This document shows, piece after piece, positions 7,386 to 16,039 of a stretch of DNA of 64,000 bases (position 1 is the first letter of the stretch; the number at the start of each line of letters is the position of its first letter). A program made the position numbers and the translations under genes. The notes under the pieces are model-generated. The model saw only the letters and a list, made by a program, of their open reading frames with translations, did no database searches and had not been told where the DNA came from. This stretch comes from Alkalicoccus halolimnae (lineage in GTDB: Bacteria > Bacillota > Bacilli > Bacillales > Salisediminibacteriaceae): positions 310,001 to 374,000 of the forward strand of contig NZ_CP144914.1 in NCBI RefSeq assembly GCF_008014775.2, read 5' to 3'.

Positions 7386-9746
7386 TTAGCTTGGAGGGGA
7401 CATTTCCAGGTCTGGAACCGGCTTTTCTAAATACTGCGTATCTTTTCGAGCATTAAAGCGGTCGGCTTTTTCGATTTTAACAGCGATATTATAATCCGGA
7501 ATACCGGCAAACTGTTCATAGCGCCCTTTCGGAAGCAGGAAGTTGCCTTCCGGAAAGTGGACACCGAGGTTCGATTGAGCAATCGAAGCTACCTTGGCCT
7601 GTCCCTGGAATACACCGTATTGATTGTAAACAACTACGGCTTCTCCTTCGCGAATGTGCAGATCTTTTGCATCATCTGGATTTATGAGAACGTCGTACCG
7701 CTCCGCTCGGTTAAACGGATCCGTTTCTCCATACACCATCGAGTTGAACTGTTTCCCTCGTCGGGTAGTAACGTAAAAATCACCTGGTTTTTTGTTCAGG
7801 TCCGGGATTTCCACCGGGATCAAATTTCCGCGTCCGTCTGGTGTTGGGCATATTCCGTCTTCACAGAGCCAGGCCCCTCCCCACTGAAAGACATCGCCTT
7901 GATTTTTCAAATGCTGGACACCTTCATAAGAGGGGTTCGCTTTAGCAATTTCCGCACGGATGGCGTCGCCGTCCTTAAAGTCGACCAGGTCGGCCGTTTC
8001 CGGCTTCACCCGCTTTGCAAGATCTATATAGATTTTCCACTCGGCACGGGCTTCTTCGATTTTATTCTTATTGCCCTTAATTTCCGGAGAGAAGTAGACC
8101 ATCCGCTCAGTCGATGTCGATGTACCTCCGCCTTCCTGCTCGTAACGCGTTTTAGCAGGAAGAACGACGACCGCTTCTTTCGCATCGACAAGCGTGGAAG
8201 TATTCAAAATGATATCCTGGTGCACGCGGATATCCAGTTCGGAAAGAGCTTTTTCCACGTAGTCCGGATCGGGCATCGTTTCGAGAAAATTCCCGCCGGA
8301 CATATAGTACAGTTTGATCTTCCGCTCGTTTTCTTCCGGGAGAAGGATATTTTCAAGCGTCACGCCGACGATATCACCCTGCCATTTAGGCAGCTCAAAT
8401 CCCCAGAGCTTTTCGATGCGGGTAATGTTATCTCCTTTAAAATCTCCACCGGGAAGGACGAACGGGTCAGCGCCCATTTCTCCGCTTCCCTGTACCGAAG
8501 AATGACCGCGGAACGGCATAAGCCCGCTGTACTTGCGGCCGAGAAAGCCGCGGAGCAGCGCGAGGTTTGCCACCTGGGAAATGTTATCCGAGGCAAAAGA
8601 GTGCATCGTCAGACCGAGTGCCCAGGCGAATACAGCATTTTTACTGTTCGCCAGAAGTTCAGAAAGTTCGATAATTCTTTCCTTGGAAACGCCGGAGGAA
8701 GCGGTGATTTCCTCCCAGGACTGCTCCTGGACCTTTTCTTGAAGCTCTTCATATCCATTCACGTGTTCATTGACGAATTTGTGATTAATCGCGGATCCGT
8801 GAGCTTCTTTTTCCATATCAAACCAGTGTTTCATAATACCGTGCATAAAGGCGATGTCGCCCCCGATGTTTACCTGATAAAAATCATCGGCTACTTTCGT
8901 GCCGAAGAGAGCGGATTCCGGAACCGAAGGCACCCAGTATTCATCCATGGACGGCTCGCGGTAAGGATTGACGACGATAATCTTCGTTCCTTTTTTCTTC
9001 GCTTCGAGCATATATTTTGTCGAGACGGGGGAAGAGTTGGATGCGACGCTTCCCCAGAAAAGAAGGACGTCCGTGCCGATCCAGTCCTGATAGTTCGACG
9101 TTGATGCTCCTACTCCGATAGAGCGTTTCATCGCCGTTTTACTCGGAGAATGACAGATACGGGATGCATTGTCGACGTTGTTTGTTCCTAAAAAACGGGA
9201 GACTTTTCCGCCTAAGTAATACGATTCATTTGTAATGCCCCGGGAAGTCATATAAAAAGCATACTGCATAGGGTCAAGACGTTTCATTTTTTCAGCGATC
9301 GTATCCATCGCTTCATCCCAGCTTATTCTGGAGAAGCTTCTATCTCCCGGGCGGCGGATCAGCGGGTAGGGGATTCTACCGAGCTTGCGGAGTTCCGTGC
9401 TTGAATATTTGCGCAGCTCGTCGATATCCGAGTGAAGAATGTCCGGTTCGATGGCCGGCATCGTATTCAGACGGAGAACATTGAATCGTGTCGTACAGAC
9501 ATGCGGGCCTGTCAGCGTCTGGTCATAGAGACCGGATACACCAAGAGCACAGCCGTCGCATACGCCTTTTGTTATGATGTTTTTGGCATAGCCGAGATTG
9601 TCTTTGTTTTCCCACATTGTTTTAAAGGAATCGCGGATATGAGTCGGCTTAATTTTGCCGAGGCCGAAAGGCACGGGACTTACCCAGTGTTCGGGAGCCG
9701 GCTTTTTTGATTTTTTCATTGGGCCTTGATGTTTTGTCTGTCCCAT
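7386..9746 (-). CDS. FdhF/YdeP-family molybdopterin oxidoreductase (formate dehydrogenase-like)
   Basis: A 786-residue cytoplasmic enzyme (no signal peptide). An N-terminal GVCDGCALG (C63, C66) with a further C84 fits the Fe-S part of this family. RISWDEAMDTIAEKM begins the molybdopterin fold. At the position of selenocysteine in E. coli FdhF (motif VUHGPS) this protein has RICHSPS, with C198 as likely molybdenum ligand. The C-terminal dinucleotide-binding domain shows TTRRGKQFNSM and INPDDAKDLHIREGEAV. The frame opens with GTG at 9755, but that lies inside the AAGGAG site, so ATG 9746 (MGQTKHQ) is chosen. FdhD, an OFA transporter and an MpsC-like gene lie alongside, which supports formate metabolism, though YdeP-type members are not all formate dehydrogenases. 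Confidence 0.88.
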   Translation of the reverse strand: MGQTKHQGPMKKSKKPAPEHWVSPVPFGLGKIKPTHIRDSFKTMWENKDNLGYAKNIITKGVCDGCALGVSGLYDQTLTGPHVCTTRFNVLRLNTMPAIEPDILHSDIDELRKYSSTELRKLGRIPYPLIRRPGDRSFSRISWDEAMDTIAEKMKRLDPMQYAFYMTSRGITNESYYLGGKVSRFLGTNNVDNASRICHSPSKTAMKRSIGVGASTSNYQDWIGTDVLLFWGSVASNSSPVSTKYMLEAKKKGTKIIVVNPYREPSMDEYWVPSVPESALFGTKVADDFYQVNIGGDIAFMHGIMKHWFDMEKEAHGSAINHKFVNEHVNGYEELQEKVQEQSWEEITASSGVSKERIIELSELLANSKNAVFAWALGLTMHSFASDNISQVANLALLRGFLGRKYSGLMPFRGHSSVQGSGEMGADPFVLPGGDFKGDNITRIEKLWGFELPKWQGDIVGVTLENILLPEENERKIKLYYMSGGNFLETMPDPDYVEKALSELDIRVHQDIILNTSTLVDAKEAVVVLPAKTRYEQEGGGTSTSTERMVYFSPEIKGNKNKIEEARAEWKIYIDLAKRVKPETADLVDFKDGDAIRAEIAKANPSYEGVQHLKNQGDVFQWGGAWLCEDGICPTPDGRGNLIPVEIPDLNKKPGDFYVTTRRGKQFNSMVYGETDPFNRAERYDVLINPDDAKDLHIREGEAVVVYNQYGVFQGQAKVASIAQSNLGVHFPEGNFLLPKGRYEQFAGIPDYNIAVKIEKADRFNARKDTQYLEKPVPDLEMSPPS

Positions 9747-9888
9747 TGTTATCACTCCTTCTATATTATTAAAACAAACTGTCTTCCAGTTCCTGATTCT
9801 GTAAAGGGGCGGCTTCTGCCCCCGGGTGATTTTTCAAGACACCTGCGAAAAACCTTTCTTTATTGCATTTGCATGGCAGTGCGTGAAA

Positions 9889-9941
9889 TAAAAAACCACC
9901 GCCTCTGCCGTATCGAATAGATACAGCAGAGGACGGTGGTT
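9889..9941 (-). terminator. Terminator after the MpsC-like gene
   Basis: AACCACCG plus CCTCTGC (9894-9908) pairs with GCAGAGG plus CGGTGGTT (9926-9941); on the minus strand a run of T follows. It separates the MpsC-like gene from the oxidoreductase gene. Confidence 0.8.
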
Positions 9942-9979
9942 GAGTCTTTAGCAGGGACGCTGCCAAGTGCCGAACCGGC

Positions 9980-10345
9980 TCATTTTCGGTTGGAGAATTT
10001 CTCTTCCAGGTTTTCGTCGAATATAAAAATCGACATGCCTTTATCCTGTTCGATATCAATATCTACAAAAAGGTCTACGAAGTTACAGCCGAGCAGCTCT
10101 TCCATTTCGTAGGGACGGTTTTTCCGATAAATTTCTTTCACCATTTCAGTCCGTGCCGCACGAAGCATCTGCCGGCCGTCTTCCGCACTGGCAATGAATT
10201 TTTCGACGGGGGACAAATTTCCTTCCATTTCGCAGATTGCCCAGTTTTTACAAAAAGTCGTGCTGATCCGGCTTGGGCCTTTGCCCATATGTTTTTTCCG
10301 GAAAGAGCGTACGAGGTTGCTGAACTCTGCTTCATATTTAGCCAT
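9980..10345 (-). CDS. DUF2294 (MpsC-like) protein
   Basis: A 121-residue protein with an N-terminal helix (MAKYEAEFSNLVRSF), the segment HMGKGPSRISTTF and a C-terminal beta part (CNFVDLFVDIDIEQDKGMSIFIF). This matches DUF2294, the domain of MpsC in the sodium-dependent membrane-potential system of staphylococci. ATG 10345 (MAKYEA) is preferred to ATG 10357 because the AGAGGA site runs into the earlier ATG. It has its own terminator and sits between the molybdoenzyme and the OFA transporter on the same strand. DUF2294 genes are often found near formate dehydrogenase genes; the biochemical role here is unknown. Confidence 0.72.
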   Translation of the reverse strand: MAKYEAEFSNLVRSFRKKHMGKGPSRISTTFCKNWAICEMEGNLSPVEKFIASAEDGRQMLRAARTEMVKEIYRKNRPYEMEELLGCNFVDLFVDIDIEQDKGMSIFIFDENLEEKFSNRK

Positions 10346-10405
10346 AAATGATTTCATCCTCTACTGTTGCTTATAGGAAAAGAGTAGTTTCGGAAAGAGA
10401 AAATG

Positions 10406-11653
10406 TCAACTGGCAAGCTTTTCCGAATCTTTTTCCTGACGAAGCTGTTTAATATCAAGACGTATAAGAAGAGATACGAGAAGAGCGATGACGAACATTC
10501 CGCCAAAGATATACAAAGTAGCTGCATAGCTTGCCGTTGCTTCGCGGACAGTGGAAGCAAGAATCGGACCGACTAAACCGGCAAGCGCCCATGCCGTTAA
10601 AATGTAGCCGTGAATGGCGCCGAGCTGCTTTGTCCCGAAAAGGTCACCGATGTAAGCAGGTATAGAAGCAAAACCGCCGCCGTAGCAGGTAATGATCAAG
10701 AATAAGATAACCTGGAACATAATTGCGTGTGTTATAGATGGAAGCATGAAAAAGGCGGCAATTTGAATAACGAAAAAGGCGGTGTAAACATTCGGACGGC
10801 CGATATAGTCCGAGATGGAAGCCCATGCAAGCCGTCCGGCTCCATTGAAAAAACCCATGATTCCAACCATCGTTGCTGCTGCAACAGCGGAAAGGCCGGC
10901 AATTTCCTGAGCCATCGGGGATGCTACCGCAAGAATAGCGATACCGCACGTTACGTTAATGAAAAGCATAATCCACAGAAACCAGAAACGCTTCGTTTTG
11001 ACTGCTTCATTGGCAGTCAGCTGGGAAAGATCGGCTTTTGCTTTGTTATTTTTAACCGGAGCGTCGGCCATGTAGCCCTCAGGAGGCCGTTCAATGTATA
11101 GAGCCGAAGCAATCATAATAATAAAGTAGCTGACTCCGAGAATGAAAAATGTATTGGCAATACCGGTGGAGTCAATTAAAGAGGCCATGATGGGACTTGC
11201 GATCATCGCTGCAAAGCCAAAACCCATAATAGCAAGGCCGGTGGCGAGACCGCGGCGGTCCGGGAACCACTTTACGAGAGTGGAAACCGGTGTTATATAG
11301 CCGATTCCAAGGCCGATGCCCCCCAAAGCTCCGTAAGTTATGTAAAGCATCCAGAGTGATTCAATATTTACTGCTATGCCGGATCCTATAAGGCCGGCTC
11401 CAAAAAAAGAGGCGGCTACGAGACCTGAAATTCTGGGACCATATTTTTCAACGAAGTGTCCCATAAAAGCGGCAGAAAGACCTAAAAAGACAATAGCGAT
11501 ACTGAAAGTCATGGATATGGCGCTTAAGCTCCATCCGAACTGTTCGGAAAGCGGGTTCGTGAAAACGCTCCAGGCGTAAACCGAACCGATGGAAATGTGG
11601 ATACCTACTGCGGCCAGAGCAATAAGCCACCGGTTTTTAACTGTTGTTTTCAT
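10406..11653 (-). CDS. OFA-family MFS transporter (oxalate/formate antiporter type)
   Basis: A 415-residue major-facilitator protein with 12 predicted membrane segments. The N-terminal WLIALAAVGIHISIGSVYAW and the loop KWFPDRRGLATGLAIMGFGF are hallmarks of the oxalate:formate antiporter (OFA) family. A central cytoplasmic loop (about 190-220) divides the two halves. Next to an FdhF-like enzyme and FdhD, formate or another small carboxylate is a reasonable substrate, but that is inference. AAGGAGTG precedes ATG 11653. A copy of repeat module A lies 27 bases upstream of the start (11680-11768). Confidence 0.87.
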   Translation of the reverse strand: MKTTVKNRWLIALAAVGIHISIGSVYAWSVFTNPLSEQFGWSLSAISMTFSIAIVFLGLSAAFMGHFVEKYGPRISGLVAASFFGAGLIGSGIAVNIESLWMLYITYGALGGIGLGIGYITPVSTLVKWFPDRRGLATGLAIMGFGFAAMIASPIMASLIDSTGIANTFFILGVSYFIIMIASALYIERPPEGYMADAPVKNNKAKADLSQLTANEAVKTKRFWFLWIMLFINVTCGIAILAVASPMAQEIAGLSAVAAATMVGIMGFFNGAGRLAWASISDYIGRPNVYTAFFVIQIAAFFMLPSITHAIMFQVILFLIITCYGGGFASIPAYIGDLFGTKQLGAIHGYILTAWALAGLVGPILASTVREATASYAATLYIFGGMFVIALLVSLLIRLDIKQLRQEKDSEKLAS

Positions 11654-11679
11654 GATGTCTTCACTCCTTCTTTTGTTTA

Positions 11680-11768
11680 GGCTGTCTTAAAAAATAGCTC
11701 TGTTAAAGTCTGCTGTTGATATATAAGAAAACTTCGCTTCGGCCTGCCGTGGAGGAGCTTCCGGCTCC
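11680..11768 (+). repeat. Modular repeat, module A
   Basis: Begins GGCTGTCTTAAAAAATAGC and continues CTGTTAAAGTC, AGAAAACTTCGCTTCGGC and TGCCGTGGAGGAGCTTCCGG. It lies in the leader or promoter region of the OFA transporter and is the only copy whose left end extends to GGCTGTCTTAAAA, which mirrors the right end (GGCTGCCTTGAAAATA when reversed). Confidence 0.75.
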
Positions 11769-12148
11769 ATAAAAAAACCGCTGCTATCGCTTTCCGGTGT
11801 GAAAAATCCATCCGAAAAGGAACGCAACGGTTAGTCAGAAGCAGGGGCGCTGCTTGAAACACCAACAGTAATCGTCAAATGAAAGGCGGACCTAAACCGA
11901 CGACAGGAGCGCTGTCTCGCATCTTAAGTACCGGCCTGTATTTGAATTCTTCTTACATCTTACTTGCTAATGTAAGCATTTACAATAGCTGCTTGAAGAA
12001 AAGTTCATTTATTGGTCACATTTTCAAGAAGGAGTCTTCCGGACCTCCGCAGTTGTATGTTTCGATAGGAATTGTTTATACTTTAACTGCTGTACATAAC
12101 GGAAAGACACTGTTAACTAAAAAATTAAAAAGAAAGGAGGCGGAACCA

Positions 12149-12943
12149 ATGGAAAAGCTGGAAATGAAGAAAAAAATGCCGATCGTGAAATATAAAGAGG
12201 GAGCTCTTCATGAAACAGAAGACGATATCGTAACGGAATATCCGCTGACTATTTACGTGAACGAAGAAGAGTTTGCGACGATGGTCTGCACTCCGGCCGA
12301 TCTCGAAGAAATGGTAGTGGGATTTCTGGCGTCGGAAGGAGTTGTCCGTTTCAGGAAAGATATCGTAAAGCTGGAGATTGATGAGGAGAAAGGGTTTGCC
12401 TACGTTACCCTTACCAATAAAGAAGTACTGGATCAGCAGACTTTTTCCAAACGGTTTATCGGTTCCTGCTGCGGGAAAAGCAGGCAGTTTTATTTTCAAA
12501 ATGATGTCAAAACCGCGAAGACCTCGATGGTTGATAAAAAGATCACCGCCGCTTCGTGTATTCGCCTCATGCGGGAGATGCAGGAAGCCAGCCATGTCTT
12601 TAAAGGAACGGGCGGTGTCCATAACGCTGCTATCTGTTCGGAAGAGGGAATGATCCTCAGCCGCACTGATATTGGGCGTCATAACGCTCTGGATAAACTG
12701 TACGGTCACTGCCTGCTGAACCAGATACCTGTCCGGGATAAGGTACTTGTTTTCAGTGGGAGAATATCATCTGAAGTGCTGACAAAAGCGGCTAAAATCG
12801 GAGTCGGGATAGTCCTCTCCAAATCGGCGCCGACAGACCTTGCCATTAAACTCGCAGAAGATTTAAACATTACGGCAGTTGGATTTATCAGGGGAGAGTC
12901 GTTCAACGTTTACTCCCATCCGTCCCGTATTGTTTTGGAATAA
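12149..12943 (+). CDS. fdhD: Formate dehydrogenase accessory sulfurtransferase FdhD
   Basis: A 264-residue cytoplasmic protein. FdhD transfers sulfur to the molybdenum cofactor of formate dehydrogenases. Motifs: EYPLTIYVNEEEFATMVCTP near the N-terminus, GSCCGKS (paired cysteines expected in sulfur transfer), FKGTGGVHNAAIC, SRTDIGRHNALDKLYGH and FSGRISSEVLTKAA. ATG 12149 has AAAGGAGG eight bases upstream; the frame is open for 90 codons upstream but without a site and without family similarity, so that extension is rejected. A small unknown gene follows 29 bases later. Its presence supports the FdhF-like enzyme being a true sulfur-requiring formate dehydrogenase. Confidence 0.93.
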   Translation: MEKLEMKKKMPIVKYKEGALHETEDDIVTEYPLTIYVNEEEFATMVCTPADLEEMVVGFLASEGVVRFRKDIVKLEIDEEKGFAYVTLTNKEVLDQQTFSKRFIGSCCGKSRQFYFQNDVKTAKTSMVDKKITAASCIRLMREMQEASHVFKGTGGVHNAAICSEEGMILSRTDIGRHNALDKLYGHCLLNQIPVRDKVLVFSGRISSEVLTKAAKIGVGIVLSKSAPTDLAIKLAEDLNITAVGFIRGESFNVYSHPSRIVLE

Positions 12944-12972
12944 CCTATATACAATTGAAAGGAGAAAGTAAA

Positions 12973-13194
12973 ATGGCTTGTAATATTGACCATACGACTG
13001 CAGATACGGCGAAAAAGCTGGAATCCCAAAAAACCTATCTTCCGAAGGAGCTTTATGAGGGAAGTGAAAAACTGCTTGCAGGAAATCCGGATCAGGAAAC
13101 ACTTAACGAGCTTTTTCATCTGCTAAAAAAATATGATCTGGCTTCAGAAAGTGAAAAAGAAGAAAGAAATAACCTGCTGCGACGTTTAGTTTAG
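12973..13194 (+). CDS. Small hypothetical protein downstream of fdhD
   Basis: A 73-residue acidic helical protein, MACNIDHTTADTA at the N-terminus, with one cysteine (C3). GGAGAAAG lies seven bases before ATG 12973, better placed than an in-frame start at 12955. It follows fdhD by 29 bases and is almost certainly co-transcribed. A repeat copy begins directly after its stop codon. I do not recognise the family; a role in formate dehydrogenase assembly is only suggested by position. Confidence 0.65.
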   Translation: MACNIDHTTADTAKKLESQKTYLPKELYEGSEKLLAGNPDQETLNELFHLLKKYDLASESEKEERNNLLRRLV

Positions 13195-13270
13195 GAAGCT
13201 GGAGATCTCCTCCACGGCAGAGCTGAAGCAGAGTTTTCCGCATGGATCGACAACAGACTTTAACACAGCC
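13195..13270 (-). repeat. Modular repeat, module A in reverse
   Basis: GAAGCTGGAGATCTCCTCCA, CGGCAGAGCTGAAGC and ACTTTAACACAGCC are the reverse complement of module A. It sits between two small genes in the fdhD operon region, starting at the stop codon of the first. Confidence 0.75.
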
Positions 13271-13380
13271 AGAATAAAAGAAAATCTGATATTGAAAAAA
13301 TTTCTCTTTTTAAAAGAAATAAAATAGGGAACAACATAACCATCCAATGATTTTCCAGCATAAATTGAAGGAGAGATACA

Positions 13381-13563
13381 ATGAACACAGTAAAAGTAGA
13401 AATTCATTTTGTAAGCGGAAAAAGTACAACGATTGAAGTGTTGGCTGACGACCCTTCGAAAGCGCTAGAAAAATTCCAGGCTTTCGAAGGAATCCACGTT
13501 GATAACACAACGGAACAGATTATGAACCTTGGAAAAGTCGAGCGGGTTCAGGTAGTAAAATAG
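13381..13563 (+). CDS. Small hypothetical beta-alpha protein
   Basis: A 60-residue protein (MNTVKVEIHFVSGKS at the start, KVERVQVVK at the end). The pattern is two beta strands, a helix (DPSKALEKFQAF), then strands. TGAAGGAGAG precedes ATG 13381. A strong terminator follows at 13599. No family recognised. It is separated from the previous small gene by a repeat copy, so it may have its own promoter. Confidence 0.65.
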   Translation: MNTVKVEIHFVSGKSTTIEVLADDPSKALEKFQAFEGIHVDNTTEQIMNLGKVERVQVVK

Positions 13564-13598
13564 TCCGGGACAGAAGACTCAACAGCTCCGTAGAATGG

Positions 13599-13637
13599 AA
13601 AGGCGGCATGACAATTTTTTGTCATGCCGCCTTTTTA
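13599..13637 (+). terminator. Strong rho-independent terminator
   Basis: AAAGGCGGCATGAC (13599-13612) pairs perfectly with GTCATGCCGCCTTT (13621-13634), with loop AATTTTTT and a T-rich tail. It ends the fdhD-small gene region. Confidence 0.92.
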
Positions 13638-13728
13638 CATGGTTTGGAATAGTAGAGTCGAGCCTCTATTCTTATCTTAGCGAGGGACCTCTGTTTTTTC
13701 AAAGTGGAAATTAACACTCTACAGGAAT

Positions 13729-14050
13729 GCTTTAACAGAGACCCTCATGCAGGATTGCTGCACCATGAGGCATGAAAATGGCCTTCTATAGAAAGGGAAT
13801 TTATCCTCTATACAGACGGAGGGAGGTCAGAAGGGGGCTTCTTTATTTAGAAGGCAGCTCCTGCTCTGTCTTTTTACCGGAAGCTGAAGTGGACATGGGG
13901 CGACTCCGGGGCGATGAAGGACGAGCCGAAGATCCATCCCTCCCGACCCCAGGGAGGAAGGGATTAGCTGAGGCCGGCCCGCCAGGAAAGCGTCCCCATG
14001 GAAACGAAAGCGCACGTTCATTGCTTAAATACTTTATTTTCAAGGTAGCT
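13729..14050 (+). repeat. Modular repeat, modules B and C (long copy)
   Basis: Begins GCTTTAACAGAGACCCTCAT, runs through GCTGCACCATGAGGCATGAA, TTCTATAG, TCTTTTTACCGGAAGCTG, GGACATGGGGCGACTCC and GAGGCCGGCCCGCC, and ends TTTATTTTCAAGGTAGCT. The stretch has long open frames on both strands, but the same peptide recurs in other copies, so these are repeat artefacts. Confidence 0.85.
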
Positions 14051-14177
14051 AATAGAAAATAAAAGGATAGGCATATATTACAGGTATATTATGTATTATC
14101 CAGTGTTTCTTTTCTTTCTTAAAAGGCTATAGAAAGCATAAGCGGTCTGACTAAATCTTTAAAAGGAGAAGATACCG

Positions 14178-14420
14178 ATGAAAAGGAAGGTACAGCAGAA
14201 TCCGGTAAAAAGGAAAGCCGAGTTGAAGAAGCTGGATACTGCCATCCGAGCGGAAAAAGATAAAATAGAATTGAAGCGGGAAATGATCCGCAAATATAAA
14301 AAGAGCCACATGGTTATCCGGGCGCAGCGGGATCTTTTTCGACTGGAGGAGCGTTTGAAATGGCTCCGCAACAAACGGGAACTTCTTATTAAAGAAGAAA
14401 GAGACTCCGCTGAAAGATGA
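14178..14420 (+). CDS. Small basic coiled-coil protein, unknown
   Basis: An 80-residue, strongly basic, all-helical protein with heptad-like leucines (LKKLDTAIRAEKDKIELKRE and onward). AAAGGAG sits seven bases before ATG 14178. It could bind nucleic acid or be a structural small protein; no family is recognised. It lies alone between a repeat copy and the antiporter gene. Confidence 0.6.
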   Translation: MKRKVQQNPVKRKAELKKLDTAIRAEKDKIELKREMIRKYKKSHMVIRAQRDLFRLEERLKWLRNKRELLIKEERDSAER

Positions 14421-14589
14421 TATAAGAAAAAGATTCTCTTCCTTTATCAATGTTTTACGTTACCAGATATCAGGAAGAAACAGGCGGAGAGGATCTGTTT
14501 AAAACCGGGAACAGGCTTCCATTCCAGTTGCTTTTTTTGCTTTCTGCGCTAAACTGGAAAGTAATAGAAAAGAAAGAAGGAGGAAGCCT

Positions 14590-15546
14590 ATGTCGTACAT
14601 ATTGCTTATTATTGGGTTTGCTCTGTTGATCAAAGGAGCAGACTTTTTTGTAAAGGGTTCTTCGAGTATTGCGGCTGCTTTGAGAGTTTCTCCTCTTTTA
14701 ATCGGTTTGACAATTGTCGCCTTTGGTACAAGTTCCCCTGAAGCTACTGTAAGTATTGTAGCTGCTCTCGAGGGAAGTGCAGGAGTAGCAATAGGTAACG
14801 TTGTCGGAAGCAATATTTTCAATATAACTCTCGTAGTCGGCCTGACGGCAATTTTAAATCCACTGCGGGTAGAGAGTGAAACGATCCGTAAGGAGATTCC
14901 TTTTACGATGCTGGCAGGTGTGGCCATGCTGATTTTAATCAGCGACAGAGCACTGCATTCCCTCAGCGACAACGTGCTGACCAGAAGTGATGGATTGATT
15001 CTGCTGCTGTTTTTTTCAGTATTTTTATATTATGTTTTTGAAGTGGCAAGACGGAGCAGAGAAAGTGCCGAAGCCCCTGAACCAGGGGCCCGTGCTCTTT
15101 CCTGGAAAAAGAATATTTTACTGACAGTCGGCGGCCTTGCGGCAATTATTTTCGGAGGCGATCTTGTGGTCAACGGAGCAACCTCCATAGCACTTTCGTT
15201 CGGAATGAGTGAAACGCTCGTCGGACTGACCATTGTGGCCGTAGGAACTTCTCTGCCGGAGCTGATCACTTCGATCACAGCTGCTATTAAAATGCAGACA
15301 GAAATTGCCCTTGGCAACATTGTCGGAAGCAATATTTTTAATATTTTATTTGTGCTCGGCACAGCCTCTGTCATTTCCCCGCTCGTTGTAGGAAGTAAAA
15401 TCTTTTTTGACGTATTTTTTATGCTGCTGATAACGGTGTTGCTGCTTGTCTTTTCACGTACTAACTACAGAATCGGAAAAAGGGAAGGGCTTGTGCTTGT
15501 GGCTGCCTATCTGGGATATGCCGTCTATATTATTATCAGAAATTAA
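14590..15546 (+). CDS. Na+/Ca2+ antiporter, CaCA family (YrbG-like)
   Basis: A 318-residue membrane protein with about ten helices and the internal duplication of the CaCA family. The two ion-binding alpha repeats are FGTSSPEATVSIVAALEG with GNVVGSNIFNI (about residues 45-85) and VGTSLPELITSITAAI with GNIVGSNIFNI (about 210-255). It exchanges Ca2+ for Na+ (or H+) and probably helps in ion homeostasis of a salt-exposed cell. AAGGAGG precedes ATG 14590. It appears monocistronic. Confidence 0.92.
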   Translation: MSYILLIIGFALLIKGADFFVKGSSSIAAALRVSPLLIGLTIVAFGTSSPEATVSIVAALEGSAGVAIGNVVGSNIFNITLVVGLTAILNPLRVESETIRKEIPFTMLAGVAMLILISDRALHSLSDNVLTRSDGLILLLFFSVFLYYVFEVARRSRESAEAPEPGARALSWKKNILLTVGGLAAIIFGGDLVVNGATSIALSFGMSETLVGLTIVAVGTSLPELITSITAAIKMQTEIALGNIVGSNIFNILFVLGTASVISPLVVGSKIFFDVFFMLLITVLLLVFSRTNYRIGKREGLVLVAAYLGYAVYIIIRN

Positions 15547-15636
15547 AAAGCGGGCGCCGGAACATCCGGATGCATATTCTTCTGGATGGGAGAACTTCAA
15601 TTTAAAACAGCCGGTCTTTCCCTGTGGTTCAAAAGA

Positions 15637-15767
15637 GAACGAAGCGGAAACCGCCCTGTGAAGAAGCAGGTCGGAAGATTCCGCAGGACACAGCCCGCCT
15701 GGAGGTTTCCTTCCCGGCAGGCCGAAACGGAGTTTTCTACATTTATCCAACAGACCTGGACACAGCT
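15637..15767 (-). repeat. Modular repeat, long module A in reverse
   Basis: Reversed, it reads CAGCTGTGTCCAGGTCTGTT, GTAGAAAACTCCGTTTCGGC, CTGCGGAATCTTCC and TTTCCGCTTCGTT. The same extended form follows module A at 22712 and 56869. It lies between the antiporter gene and the riboswitch. Confidence 0.7.
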
Positions 15768-15865
15768 GAGTGAAAAGAACCTTTGAAAGAATTTTTTGTT
15801 TACGGGAAATTCTGCGCGAGCAAGTATCAAAGAAAAAATATAAACGAACACAGTTTACAAAAGGA

Positions 15866-15894
15866 TGGACTAAAATCCATCTTCTGGATATAAT
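15866..15894 (+). promoter_or_regulatory. Promoter for the c-di-GMP riboswitch leader
   Basis: TGGACT (15866-15871, 4 of 6 to TTGACA), a 17-base spacer and a perfect TATAAT (15889-15894). Transcription would start about 15901, immediately before the aptamer. Confidence 0.6.
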
Positions 15895-15904
15895 AAAAAC
15901 AAAC

Positions 15905-15993
15905 ATCGAAAAGGCAAACTTCTCCGAAAGGAAAGGACGCAAAGTCATGAGCCTGTCCGCTTCTTAAAGCGCAGGGTAGTCAGACTGCCGGGC
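15905..15993 (+). promoter_or_regulatory. Cyclic-di-GMP-I (GEMM-I) riboswitch
   Basis: The stretch carries the GEMM-I signature in order: AAAGGCAAAC, a short stem closed by a GAAA tetraloop (TCCGAAAGGA), GGACGCAAAGTC, then a second helix (GCCTG pairing with CAGG after a GCGC-type stem) and GGTAGTCAGACTGCC, corresponding to the GGTAGC...GTTACC hairpin of known aptamers. A promoter lies just upstream and the start codon of a secreted hydrolase-like gene is 47 bases downstream. No intrinsic terminator with a T run is visible before the gene, so control may act on translation. Ligand class comes from family knowledge; the direction (on or off) cannot be read. Confidence 0.88.
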
Positions 15994-16039
15994 CCTTAGT
16001 TACGTGAGCCAGGTAATAATGAGGGAAGAAGTGTTCACT

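Noticed and set aside
7557..9104. A 515-codon open frame on the plus strand across the molybdoenzyme gene
   Set aside because: It is antisense to a clearly homologous gene, has no ribosome site and encodes no recognisable domain.
11800..11900. A second GEMM-like stretch (CCATCCGAAAAGGAACGCAA) near the OFA transporter
   Set aside because: The GGCAAAC and GGTAG parts are missing and the order does not allow the known fold.
11654..12148. A molybdenum-cofactor or tungsten riboswitch ahead of the formate genes
   Set aside because: No recognisable Moco RNA motif was found on either strand.
11879..12148. N-terminal extension of FdhD by 90 residues
   Set aside because: The extension has no similarity to the family and no ribosome site, while ATG 12149 has an ideal one.
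13772..14062. Open frames inside repeat copies (also near 34774, 54035, 57177 and 61965) that share peptides such as AEAGPPGKRPHGNE
   Set aside because: The peptides recur because the DNA repeat recurs. The frames lack consistent starts, differ in ends, and both strands are open because the module is GC-rich.
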